The notes below the pieces were generated by a model. The model did not search any database and was not told the DNA's origin. It saw nothing but the letters and a program-made list of their open reading frames with translations. Below, piece after piece: positions 6,158 to 13,438 of a DNA stretch of 14,593 bases. This DNA is from Rhodocyclaceae bacterium UBA5602 (GTDB lineage: Bacteria > Pseudomonadota > Gammaproteobacteria > Burkholderiales > Rhodocyclaceae). Position numbers and translations under genes: made by a program. Positions within the stretch are counted from its first letter, which is position 1. The number at the start of each line of letters is the position of its first letter. Where the stretch lies: the NCBI GenBank assembly GCA_002424865.1, contig DILC01000072.1, positions 11,250 to 25,842 on the forward strand, read 5' to 3'.

Positions 6158-7075
6158 ATGAATTCTTCCATTCACTTTTCAATCAAATACGATGGTCCCG
6201 CACTTTCTAGCCATCAGATGGATGTGCGCGAGCTTGCGCCTGCGCTGATCGCTCTCTCTTCTCTGCTTGAAGAGGCGAATCGTGCCCTTTTTCCGGAAGC
6301 TGCTGAGGTGCGTGTCAACGTGAGTGGCACGTTTAAAGGGGGGTCTTTTGGTGTTGATTTTGTTGCACTACAGAGCATTAAAGATCAAATAGTTTCTATT
6401 TTTTCAGGGCCTGGTGCTACGGCTGCTGCAAATTTATTTGCGATTTTGAGTGGTATTGGACTACTTGGGACTGGTGGACTCATCGGTGTTGTGAAATGGC
6501 TGCGCGGCCGTAAGCCAAGTACGATCCGGATTGATGGCGACAAAACTATTTTTGAGATTCGAAGCGATGAAACAGTAGAGACGTTCGAGGTTGATCTGGC
6601 AACGGGTAGGTTGTATCAGAGTCGTGTTGTCCGTCAGTCTCTTGCTCATGTCGTTAAACCACTCGAAACGGAGGGCATCGATTTATTCGCTTGCGGACGG
6701 GAAGGTGTTACGGAATCAGTTATCACGGCAGGAGAGGCTGAGTTTTTTGCAGTTGCCGCAAGTGGTGCTGATGTTGTTTCTGATACAACCAGCGAGGGTA
6801 CGCTGCTACAAATTGAGTCAGCGGTATTCAAGGATGGGAATAAATGGCGGTTCAATGACGGCATGGCCTCGTTTTTCGCCGAGATCGTTGACGAATCATT
6901 TCGTGCCCGAATCGAATCTGGTGATGAGCGCTTTGGTAAAGGTGATGTTCTGATTGTCGACCTGCGCCGAATCCAAAGTATTACAGACAATGGTTTGAAG
7001 TCTGAGTATGTCATTGATCGAGTGCGAGAGCATAAAGCAAAGCTGCAAATGGGACTTCCTCTATCTAGTGATTGA
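6158..7075 (+). CDS. Conserved-looking hypothetical with Gly-rich hydrophobic segment
   Basis: A 305-aa protein of unknown function. The N-terminal part (1-80) has IKYDGPALSSHQMDVRELAPALIALSSLLEEANRALF and VRVNVSGTFKGGSFGVDF, probably a small alpha/beta domain. Residues about 86-114 form one long Gly/Ala-rich hydrophobic stretch (ATAAANLFAILSGIGLLGTG and onward to VVKWLRGRK), either a membrane hairpin or a single helix ending in basic residues. The rest is rich in predicted beta strands: SIRID-like TIRIDGDKTIFEIRS, RVVRQSLAHVVKPLETEGID, DGNKWRFNDGMASFFAEI and FGKGDVLIVDLRRIQ. No signal peptide, catalytic motif or nucleotide-binding loop is visible. The gene is AT-richer than its neighbours and sits alone between the glyA promoter region and a convergent phosphatase, which suggests transfer. 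From memory, similar proteins occur scattered through proteobacteria without a known role; I could not check this. Ribosome-binding site is weak (TTGGAT before ATG). Confidence 0.85.
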   Translation: MNSSIHFSIKYDGPALSSHQMDVRELAPALIALSSLLEEANRALFPEAAEVRVNVSGTFKGGSFGVDFVALQSIKDQIVSIFSGPGATAAANLFAILSGIGLLGTGGLIGVVKWLRGRKPSTIRIDGDKTIFEIRSDETVETFEVDLATGRLYQSRVVRQSLAHVVKPLETEGIDLFACGREGVTESVITAGEAEFFAVAASGADVVSDTTSEGTLLQIESAVFKDGNKWRFNDGMASFFAEIVDESFRARIESGDERFGKGDVLIVDLRRIQSITDNGLKSEYVIDRVREHKAKLQMGLPLSSD

Positions 7076-7135
7076 CGTAGCTTATAGCGCCTAGCGTGAA
7101 ATGACGTTGCGTGAGTAATGCACGAGGGCTCCTTT

Positions 7136-7159
7136 AAAAGTCGACGCTGGCGATACTGC
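7136..7159 (+). repeat. 24-base dispersed repeat, copy A
   Basis: First of three same-orientation copies of a 24-base sequence, AAAAGTCGRYGCTGGC followed by RATACKGC. The others are at 7594-7617 and 14055-14078. Copy A differs from each of the others at three positions. It lies in the 119-base gap after the 6158 gene, which holds no gene of its own. Confidence 0.75.
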
Positions 7160-7194
7160 GTACAGCACTAGATTCCAACTATGCAGTCCGGAGA

Positions 7195-7842
7195 CTACGT
7201 TAATTCATCTAGCGAGCCAGCGAGATGCGTTTGATCTCCCCAAGTGATGATTTGCCAGGAGTTTGCCGAAGGGTTTGCGTCATGGGTTAGCCAGTTAATC
7301 CCCGCATTCGGGATAGGAAAATCACGCGGTGTATCCAGCGGGCGCTGGGTGGCCAGGCGATAAATGATGTCGAGCACGCCGCCGTGGGTAAAGATCAGGA
7401 CATTTTGGCCGCGATGTTGCTCGGACAATGCGCTCAGGCCATCGTGTATGCGTGTGGCAAAAACGGTGAGCGATTCGCCGTTGCCGTAGGTGTAATGCAG
7501 GTCGCGCGCCTGATGCAAGCGATACATCGCCGGATGCGCGTGCGCTGCCTCGGCAGGGGTTAGCCCCTGGTGCATGCCGTAATGGCGTTCGCGAAAAGTC
7601 GGCGCTGGCAATACGGCAAGGCCCAGATCGGCAGTTGCAATGTCAGCGGTATGCCAGGCGCGGGCGAGGTCTGAGCTGTACACCGCGGCAAATGCGGGCG
7701 CTTTTTGCAAGTGGGCGCGTATGGCCTGTGCCTGTGCTTGCCCTGCAGCATTGAGCCCGATATCGATTTGCCCCTGCAGCCTTTTTTCAGTGTTCCAGTC
7801 AGTTTCACCGTGGCGCACAATGCAAAAACGGGTGGGGGTCAT
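7195..7842 (-). CDS. Histidine phosphatase family protein (GpmB/CobC-like)
   Basis: Cytosolic phosphatase of the phosphohistidine superfamily; 215 aa from the ATG at 7842. The phosphohistidine motif is VRHGETDWN (Arg10, His11). Arg61 lies in SSDLARAWHTA, the acid residue Glu85 in FRERHYGMHQGLT, and the second catalytic histidine His153 in IFTHGGVLD. These complete the active site. The pattern suits GpmB-like, alpha-ribazole or broad-specificity sugar phosphatases; substrate is not decidable and no cobalamin genes are nearby. The frame is open upstream to an ATG at 7938 (247 aa), but the extra 32 residues do not resemble the family and the family starts a few residues before RHGE, so 7842 was chosen. 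Transcribed divergently from the TRAP operon. A copy of the 24-base repeat falls within the coding sequence around APTFR. Confidence 0.9.
   Translation of the reverse strand: MTPTRFCIVRHGETDWNTEKRLQGQIDIGLNAAGQAQAQAIRAHLQKAPAFAAVYSSDLARAWHTADIATADLGLAVLPAPTFRERHYGMHQGLTPAEAAHAHPAMYRLHQARDLHYTYGNGESLTVFATRIHDGLSALSEQHRGQNVLIFTHGGVLDIIYRLATQRPLDTPRDFPIPNAGINWLTHDANPSANSWQIITWGDQTHLAGSLDELT
7594..7617 (+). repeat. 24-base dispersed repeat, copy B (inside a gene)
   Basis: Second copy of the 24-base repeat, within the histidine phosphatase gene, where the opposite strand encodes LPAPTFR just before the catalytic ERH. It differs from copy C (14055) at two positions and from copy A at three. Confidence 0.65.
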
Positions 7843-7890
7843 TGGATCGTGTTGATTAGAGATAGAGGGGTGGCGGAGGAAATTGATTAA

Positions 7891-7916
7891 ACTACACAAA
7901 ATTCGTTGTGGATAGT
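7891..7916. promoter_or_regulatory. Inverted repeat between phosphatase and TRAP operon
   Basis: ACTACACAA (7891-7899) pairs with TTGTG (7906-7910) and, after a two-base GA bulge, TAGT (7913-7916), with AATTCG between them. It lies in the 160-base divergent region, where an operator for one or both transcription units would be expected. No regulator gene is present to assign it to. Candidate only. Confidence 0.3.
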
Positions 7917-8002
7917 CAGCCTGTTCATTAGAAGGCATGCAGCGATTTTGATTTTAACGGTCTGCAAGCGGACACAGAGAAAAACAAGAGGAAAATTGTC
8001 TC

Positions 8003-8602
8003 ATGCAGCATTTGCTTTATGTATCCCGTCTTATTGATCGCCTCAACCAGCGCGTGGGCAACAGCATACTGTGGCTGATTCTCATCGCTGTGCTGATTAG
8101 TGCGGGTAACGCTTTGGTGCGCAAGGTGTTTCAGATCAGCTCGAATGCCTTGCTGGAAGTGCAGTGGTATTTGTTTTCTGCGGTGTTTTTGCTCGGGGCG
8201 GGTTACGCCTTGCTCAAGAATGCGCATGTGCGTATCGATTTTTTCGCCAGCCGCCTTTCTCGCCGCACGGTCCACTGGATCGAGATTGTCGGCATCCTGG
8301 TGTTTTTGCTGCCGCTGTGTTTCATGCTGATTGATCTTTCCTGGCCGCTGGTGTGGAACGCCTGGGTAAGCGGCGAGATGTCGCAGAACGCGGGCGGCTT
8401 GATGCGCTGGCCGGTCTATCTGCTGCTGCCCGTGGGTTTGGCGCTGCTTTTTTTGCAAGGCATATCGGAGCTGATTAAACGAGCCGCTTATTTGCGCGGT
8501 GTGTTGGTTGAGCCCCGCGAAGAGAGTGAATATAGCGAAGGCAGTACAGCAGAGAAGGAAATCAGCATCCACGCGCTAACGGCAGCAAAAGATATTCGAT
8601 GA
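8003..8602 (+). CDS. TRAP transporter small permease subunit (DctQ family)
   Basis: Small membrane subunit of a tripartite ATP-independent periplasmic transporter. It is 199 aa with four predicted membrane helices at about 20-40, 53-71, 91-112 and 137-154. The family signature is visible: EVQWYLFSAVFLLGAGYALLKNAHVRID, then WPVYLLLPVGLALLFLQG. The C-terminal 35 residues are charged and cytoplasmic-looking. The ATG at 8003 has GAGGAA nine bases upstream. Its stop overlaps the start of the large subunit (ATGA at 8599-8602), indicating translational coupling. First gene of the three-gene TRAP operon. Confidence 0.93.
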   Translation: MQHLLYVSRLIDRLNQRVGNSILWLILIAVLISAGNALVRKVFQISSNALLEVQWYLFSAVFLLGAGYALLKNAHVRIDFFASRLSRRTVHWIEIVGILVFLLPLCFMLIDLSWPLVWNAWVSGEMSQNAGGLMRWPVYLLLPVGLALLFLQGISELIKRAAYLRGVLVEPREESEYSEGSTAEKEISIHALTAAKDIR

Positions 8603-10320
8603 TGGCCCTGCTTGCCCACAACTTCGTGCCGTTGCTATTTGCCGGCCTGCTGGTTTTTTTGCTGACAGGTTTTCCTGTTGCCTTTGCGCTTGCCGCAACG
8701 GGTTTGAGTTTTGGTTTGCTGGGCATTGAGCTTGGGCTATTTCCCCCTGTGCTTTTTCAGGCCTTGCCGCTGCGTGTGGTGGGCATCATGCAGAACGATA
8801 CCTTGCTGGCGATTCCCTTCTTTACCTTGATGGGCGGGCTGCTGCAAAAAAGCGGCATGGCGGAAGACTTGCTGGAAACGGTTGGCCAGGTCTTCGGTCC
8901 CTTGCGCGGCGGCCTGGCGCTGGCGGTTATTTTTGTTGGCGCCCTCTTGGCGGCCACCACCGGCGTGGTCGCTGCCGCCGTGATTTCGATGGGCCTGATT
9001 TCCTTGCCCATCATGCTGCGCTATGGCTATCACCGCAGCATTGCCACCGGCGTGATTACGGCGTCCGGCACGTTAGCGCAAGCGGTTCCCCCCTCACTGG
9101 TATTGATTGTGATGGCCGATCAGCTGGGCCGTCCGGTGGGCGATATGTATGCCGGTGCCATGCTGCCGGGTTTGTTGCTGGTGGGTTTGTACGCGTTGTT
9201 CATTATTGCCGTTGCGGTGCTGCGTCCGGCATGGGTGCCCGCATTGCCCGCCGAGGCGCGCATTTATCGTGAAGCCAATGGGGCCAGCGGCCATGTCTCG
9301 CTGCTGGTCTTGTTAATGATTGCAGCCACGGTTGGTGTTGGCTGGTCGCAGGTTCATAGTGATCTGGTTGGCCGCTGGCTGGATCGCAGCGGTGCCGCAC
9401 CGGGGGATGAAGTTGTGATTTTTTCCCTCGCCATTGCCGCGCTCACTGCCTTAGGCTTGGCGCTGCTCAATCGCGGGTTGGGTTTGACGCTTGTTTCGCG
9501 CCTGACCGAGCGCGTGACCTTTGTGTTGATCCCGCCGCTGGTGCTGATTTTTCTCGTCCTGGGCACGATTTTCCTCGGCATTGCCACGCCCACCGAAGGC
9601 GGCGCGCTGGGCGCGCTCGGTGCGTTATGCATGGCGCTGGCCAAACGCCGCTTGACGAAAAAACTGCTCGTTGAGGCGTTGGATAACACCACGCGACTCA
9701 CTGCTTTTGTAATGTTTATCCTGATCGGTTCGACGGTGTTTTCCTTCACCTTTAATGCAGCGGACGGCCAGGCATGGATCGGGCATCTGTTCGATAAGTT
9801 ACCTGGCGGCGTGCTGGGGTTCTTGTTGGCGGTGAACCTGCTGGTGTTTGTACTGGGCATGTTCCTCGATTTTTTTGAAATTGCCTTTATTGTGGTGCCG
9901 CTCCTGGTGCCGGTCGCCAATGCGCTGGGCATTGATCTGGTGTGGTTCGGCGTGATTCTGGCGATGAACCTGCAGACCTCGTTTTTAACGCCCCCGTTTG
10001 GCTTCGCTTTGTTTTATTTGCGCAGCGTGGCGCCTAATGGCGACACGACGGATCGCATCACCGGCGCACGGATTCCTGCGGTGACGACGGCACAAATCTA
10101 TAAAGGCTCCATTGCGTTTATTTTGCTGCAACTTCTCATGGTGATAGCGATTATTCGCTGGCCTGGCGTGGTGCTTGACCAAATTGACGCAGCCCCCGCT
10201 GCTTTGGGCGGGCAAAACCTGCAATTGCCAGATGCCGTGGACGCCAACGGAGAAGATGACCCGATGCGTGACTTGCTTGAAGTGATTCGCCGCGAGCAGG
10301 CAGCAACGCACCCGCACTAA
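8599..10320 (+). CDS. TRAP transporter large permease subunit (DctM family, long form)
   Basis: Sodium-coupled transport subunit of the TRAP system. At 573 aa it is well above the usual 425-430 aa of DctM, which is typical of the FcbT3-like (mannitol/chloroaromatic) subgroup. Motifs include LLTGFPVAFALAATGL, NDTLLAIPFFTLMGGLLQKSGMAEDLLE, GALLAATTGVVAAAVISMGLISLP, ITASGTLAQAVPPSLVLIVMADQ, GIATPTEGGALGALGA and NLQTSFLTPPFGFALFYLRSVAP. Multiple helices are present throughout. The additional length includes about 80 residues in the middle (about 215-310), containing WLDRSGAAPGD, and a C-terminal extension after about 520. Starts by ATGA overlap with the small subunit; a second ATG follows immediately at 8602. 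A substrate-binding protein gene follows 34 bases later. Confidence 0.95.
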   Translation: MMALLAHNFVPLLFAGLLVFLLTGFPVAFALAATGLSFGLLGIELGLFPPVLFQALPLRVVGIMQNDTLLAIPFFTLMGGLLQKSGMAEDLLETVGQVFGPLRGGLALAVIFVGALLAATTGVVAAAVISMGLISLPIMLRYGYHRSIATGVITASGTLAQAVPPSLVLIVMADQLGRPVGDMYAGAMLPGLLLVGLYALFIIAVAVLRPAWVPALPAEARIYREANGASGHVSLLVLLMIAATVGVGWSQVHSDLVGRWLDRSGAAPGDEVVIFSLAIAALTALGLALLNRGLGLTLVSRLTERVTFVLIPPLVLIFLVLGTIFLGIATPTEGGALGALGALCMALAKRRLTKKLLVEALDNTTRLTAFVMFILIGSTVFSFTFNAADGQAWIGHLFDKLPGGVLGFLLAVNLLVFVLGMFLDFFEIAFIVVPLLVPVANALGIDLVWFGVILAMNLQTSFLTPPFGFALFYLRSVAPNGDTTDRITGARIPAVTTAQIYKGSIAFILLQLLMVIAIIRWPGVVLDQIDAAPAALGGQNLQLPDAVDANGEDDPMRDLLEVIRREQAATHPH

Positions 10321-10354
10321 CCAGGATATTTTTGGACACGAAGGACATCACGCC

Positions 10355-11449
10355 ATGCAACGACGCAAATTTCTTCAGCACGCAGGCTTGGGCGGCATGG
10401 CGGGCATTTTGTCAGCCGGTGTTGCGCCCGCTGTTCATGCGCAAACCAATGTGCGTTGGCGCCTGGTGTCGAGCTTCCCTAAAACGCTGGATACGATTTA
10501 TATCGCCGCCGAAGTGTTCGCCAAAAAAGTGGCGGAAGCCACCGATGGCCGCTTTATTATTTCTGTCCATGCCGGTGGCGAGCTGGTGCCGCCCTTGGGC
10601 GTGGTCGATGCCGTGCAGCAGGGCACGGTGGAATGCGCGCACACCTCGCCGTATTATTTTTTCGGCAAGGACGACACCTTTGCCATCGACTGCGCCATTC
10701 CGTTCGGGCTGAATTCACGCCAGATGAGCGCGTGGACGTATGAAGGCAATGGCTTGAAGCTGTTTCGCGAGTTCTATCGCAACTACAACATCGTTAATTT
10801 TGCGATGGGCAATACAGGCGCGCAAATGGGCGGCTGGTATCGCCATGAAATTAAAACGCTGGCCGCCATGCGCGGCTTGAAAATCCGCATTGGCGGCTTT
10901 TCCGGCAAAGTGTTTTCTGCGCTCGGCGCTGTGCCGCAAAGCATCCCGGGCGGCGAGACCTATCAAGCGCTGGAAAAGGGCGTGATTGATGCGGCTGAAT
11001 GGGTAGGGCCCTATGACGATGAAAAGTTCGGTTTTTATAAAGTCGCCAGGCATTACTACTACCCCGGCTGGTGGGAAGGCGGCCCGCAGCTCGCGCTGTA
11101 CGTTAACTCAAAAGCGTGGGAGCAATTGCCCGCCGACTACAAGGCCATTTTGACAGTAGCCGCTTCGCATGCGCACGTGCACATGCAGGCGCGCTACGAT
11201 GTGGTTAATCCCCCGGCGTTAAAGCGCCTGGTGGCCAAGGGCACGCAGGTGCATCGCTTCAGCCCGCAAATCATGCAAGCCGCTTATGACGCCTCGATGG
11301 CGCTCTACAGCGAGCTATCCGCCAAAAACCCGGCCTGGCGGAAAATCTATGCAGACTACGCTGCGTTTCGTGATGAGCAGGTATTGTGGGCGCGCTTCGC
11401 TGAATCGAGCTTCGATCAGTTCATGCAAACCGGCAGAAATAAGCGCTAG
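10355..11449 (+). CDS. TRAP substrate-binding protein, TakP/FcbT1-like
   Basis: Periplasmic solute receptor of the TRAP transporter; 364 aa. It starts with a twin-arginine-like signal peptide (MQRRKFLQHAGLGG), with likely cleavage after AVHA near residue 29. The mature part has WRLVSSFPKTLDTIY, the conserved ligand-carboxylate arginine region LKIRIGGFSGKVFSALGA (Arg178), IPGGETYQALEKGVIDAAEWVGPYDD (Glu215, Trp216) and YYYPGWWEGG. The last two motifs match the TakP class, which is known to bind 2-oxo acids such as pyruvate with a metal ion; related proteins serve mannitol or chloroaromatic compounds. Ligand here is inferred to be an organic acid. The start ATG at 10355 has AAGGA ten bases upstream. 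Last gene of the operon; the convergent next gene ends 16 bases away and no terminator is obvious. Confidence 0.95.
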   Translation: MQRRKFLQHAGLGGMAGILSAGVAPAVHAQTNVRWRLVSSFPKTLDTIYIAAEVFAKKVAEATDGRFIISVHAGGELVPPLGVVDAVQQGTVECAHTSPYYFFGKDDTFAIDCAIPFGLNSRQMSAWTYEGNGLKLFREFYRNYNIVNFAMGNTGAQMGGWYRHEIKTLAAMRGLKIRIGGFSGKVFSALGAVPQSIPGGETYQALEKGVIDAAEWVGPYDDEKFGFYKVARHYYYPGWWEGGPQLALYVNSKAWEQLPADYKAILTVAASHAHVHMQARYDVVNPPALKRLVAKGTQVHRFSPQIMQAAYDASMALYSELSAKNPAWRKIYADYAAFRDEQVLWARFAESSFDQFMQTGRNKR

Positions 11450-11465
11450 CGAAATTTGCCGGGCA

Positions 11466-11807
11466 TTATTTTTTCTGTTCGGCTGCCGCTGCAGCTGAGT
11501 CCATTTGCTGTGCCAGGTCGTCCGGTAGTTTGTTGTTGATGGCAACGGCGTAAAGCAGCACCAGGGCAACCACCAGCACGCCGCCGAAGATCGCCGCTTG
11601 GTGATTTTGCAAGTGGGCCTTTAAACCGCGAAAATTGAACCAGATATGGATGGAGGCGGCCACCACCATGACCAAGCCAAAGAGTTTATGGACTGGGTGC
11701 ATCTGGATGGTGAATGAAGGCCTCTCGATAAAAAACATCAACAAGCCGGAGGTGGCCATGGCGAGAAAAGACACGGCCAGGGCGATTGCAGCCAATTTGC
11801 GTAACAT
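11466..11807 (-). CDS. Small DUF4405-like membrane protein (putative b-type cytochrome)
   Basis: A 113-aa membrane protein with three predicted helices at about 5-27, 38-58 and 72-90. Histidines lie at the start and end of the middle helix (MHPVHKLFG and SIHIWFNFRGLKAHL), a spacing that suits heme coordination as in DUF4405 (flavinylation-associated cytochrome) or cytochrome b561-like proteins. The C-terminus is a short Ala/Gln-rich tail (AQQMDSAAAAAEQKK). The ATG at 11807 has AAGGAA about nine bases upstream on the coding strand. It stands alone between the convergent TRAP operon and pmbA, and no electron-transfer partner is visible. Family assignment is from pattern, not from a search. Confidence 0.78.
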   Translation of the reverse strand: MLRKLAAIALAVSFLAMATSGLLMFFIERPSFTIQMHPVHKLFGLVMVVAASIHIWFNFRGLKAHLQNHQAAIFGGVLVVALVLLYAVAINNKLPDDLAQQMDSAAAAAEQKK

Positions 11808-11983
11808 GTGAAATTCCTTAGGGCTGAAGACAACATTAAGGTTAAAAGAAAAAGCCGGGATGGCCGCTTGATGTTTTACGGGGTGTCCAACGTCGCTACC
11901 AAGCGCGAGGCAGGCAGCCTGCGGAAGGCTGTGGAAGGTGTTGTTTCACTGCGCCATTCGCCGTCCCGCCAGCGCCGACTATT

Positions 11984-12011
11984 GTGCACATTTCAACAGT
12001 GCATTTCAACA
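11984..12011. repeat. Imperfect tandem repeat at the pmbA stop
   Basis: GTGCACATTTCAACA (11984-11998) is followed directly by GTGCATTTCAACA (11999-12011), identical except for two bases missing in the second copy. The second copy includes the pmbA stop codon (12006-12008), so the repeat may have reshaped the end of the gene. The wider 11808-12005 gap holds a GCAGGC/GCCTGC palindrome near 11912. A weak hairpin at 11852-11869, followed on the pmbA strand by a T-rich run (11853-11844), could be a pmbA terminator. No gene is seen there. Confidence 0.6.
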
Positions 12012-13361
12012 TCCGGCCACCGTCATTTGGTTGAGCCAGATCGAGCCCACATGCTTGGAGCCGCGCGTATCCACGTCCTTGCCGATGGCTACCATCTGCG
12101 CAAACATGTCGATGAGATTGCCGGCGATGGTGATTTCATCCACGGGATAGGCGATCTCTCCGTTTTCTACCCAAAAGCCTGCTGCGCCGCGCGAATAGTC
12201 GCCGGTGACGTAATTCACGCCTTGGCCCATGAGCTCGGTGACTAACAAGCCGCGGCCCATTTCCTTTAACAGCCCGGGCAGGTCATGTTTGCTGTGTGAC
12301 ACGCGCAGATTGTGCGCGCCGCCCGCGTTGCCCGTGGTTTGCATGCCCAGCTTGCGCGCGGAGTAGGTGGACAGAAAATAGCCTTGCACTTCACCGGCCT
12401 GGATGATGTCGCGGTTGCGCGTGGCCACGCCATCGTCATCAAATGCGGTAGAGGCAAAGGCGCCTTTGATGTGCGGGCGTTCGCTCAGGGTGAAAAAGCC
12501 GGGCAGGATTTTTTTGCCCAGGCTGTTGACCAGAAACGAGGTTTTGCGATAAAGCGCGCCGCCTGAGAGCGCATAGGTGAGATTGCCGATGAGGCTCGCT
12601 GCCAGCGGCGCTTCAAAAATCACCGGGCATTTGCGGGTGGACAGCTTGCGCGACTTCAAGCGCGACAAGGCGCGGCGCGCGGCATAGTCGCCAATGCGTT
12701 CAACGGCTGGGAAATTCTGCGCATTGCGGCTGGAGGCGTACCAGTCGTCACGCTGCATGTCGTCCCCCGTGCCGGCAATCACCGAGCACGATACATAGTG
12801 CCGCGTGCTGGCAAAACCATCCATGAAGCCCAGGCTATTGGCGGCAATGAAGTGCGATTGCTGCGCAGAAACCGTAGCGCCTTCAGAGTTGCTGACCAAC
12901 GGGCTCACGTCCAGCGCGCCTTGCTCACAGCGTTGCGCGAGGGCAATGGCCTCATCGACAGGGATATTCCACGGGTGAAATAAATCCAGGTCCATCGGCT
13001 TTTTGGCCAGCAGCTTGGCCTCCGGCAGCCCGGCGCAATCGTCTTCCGCCGTAAAACGCGCAATCGAGAGGGCGGCGGCAACGGTATCTTTCACCGCCGC
13101 AGGGGAGAAGTCCGAACTGCTCGCGTGACCGCGCCGCTGGCCGATATAGACCGTTACGCCAAGCCCCTTGTCACGATTGTATTCAATGGTTTCAACGGCT
13201 TGCCGGCGCACGCTGATGGACTGCCCAAAGCCTTCGGAGACATCGACCTCGCAAGCGGTTGCGCCATGCTTTTGGGCGTGGTCGAGCACGCTTTGGGCTA
13301 AATTGCGCAGGGCTTCTTGCGAAAAGCTGAAGGCGGAGTCTTTGGCGGAACGGCGGGGCAT
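12006..13361 (-). CDS. pmbA: Metalloprotease PmbA (TldE)
   Basis: Partner subunit of the TldD/TldE (PmbA) heterodimeric protease, known for processing microcin B17 and degrading the CcdA antitoxin. It is 451 aa, full length. Visible family features are the N-terminal EVDVSEGFGQSISVRRQAVETIEYNRDKGLGVTVYIG, then SLIGNLTYALSGGALYRKTSFL, GKKILPGFFTLSERPHIKGA, FDDDGVATR, GYFLSTYSARKLGMQTTGNAGG, LLVTELMGQGVNYVTGDYSRGAAGFWVENG and GNLIDMFAQMVAIGKD. The zinc HExxxH motif belongs to TldD, not to this subunit, and is absent as expected; tldD is not in the window. The ATG at 13361 has AAGGA about nine bases upstream. It is divergent from darP, an arrangement common in betaproteobacteria. Confidence 0.97.
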   Translation of the reverse strand: MPRRSAKDSAFSFSQEALRNLAQSVLDHAQKHGATACEVDVSEGFGQSISVRRQAVETIEYNRDKGLGVTVYIGQRRGHASSSDFSPAAVKDTVAAALSIARFTAEDDCAGLPEAKLLAKKPMDLDLFHPWNIPVDEAIALAQRCEQGALDVSPLVSNSEGATVSAQQSHFIAANSLGFMDGFASTRHYVSCSVIAGTGDDMQRDDWYASSRNAQNFPAVERIGDYAARRALSRLKSRKLSTRKCPVIFEAPLAASLIGNLTYALSGGALYRKTSFLVNSLGKKILPGFFTLSERPHIKGAFASTAFDDDGVATRNRDIIQAGEVQGYFLSTYSARKLGMQTTGNAGGAHNLRVSHSKHDLPGLLKEMGRGLLVTELMGQGVNYVTGDYSRGAAGFWVENGEIAYPVDEITIAGNLIDMFAQMVAIGKDVDTRGSKHVGSIWLNQMTVAGC

Positions 13362-13393
13362 GTATGAATCCTTTATGTGACAAGTGGCGAAGC

Positions 13394-13399
13394 TATAAT
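13394..13399 (+). promoter_or_regulatory. Candidate -10 box for darP
   Basis: A perfect TATAAT lies 39 bases before the darP start in the 77-base divergent pmbA-darP gap. At a spacing of 16 the -35 would be TTTATG (13372-13377), which is weak, so only the -10 is convincing. Confidence 0.4.
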
Positions 13400-13438
13400 A
13401 ATAACCGTGTAATCCCTTAAATTATTGGAATAAAACAG

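Noticed and set aside
7843..7938. Upstream ATG at 7938 for the histidine phosphatase
   Set aside because: The added 32 residues do not fit the family, there is no Shine-Dalgarno sequence, and they would cover the divergent promoter region.
7928..8572. 214-codon open frame on the minus strand over the TRAP small permease gene
   Set aside because: It is antisense to a gene with clear membrane helices and family motifs; the translated product is Gln/His/Arg-rich, as expected of a shadow frame.
9354..9932. 192-codon open frame on the minus strand inside the TRAP large permease gene
   Set aside because: Antisense shadow; Ser/Arg/Lys-rich low-complexity product.
11808..12245. 145-codon open frame on the plus strand after the DUF4405-like gene
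   Set aside because: More than half of it is antisense to the pmbA C-terminus, its start lies in the ribosome-binding region of the opposite gene, and the product has no recognisable features.
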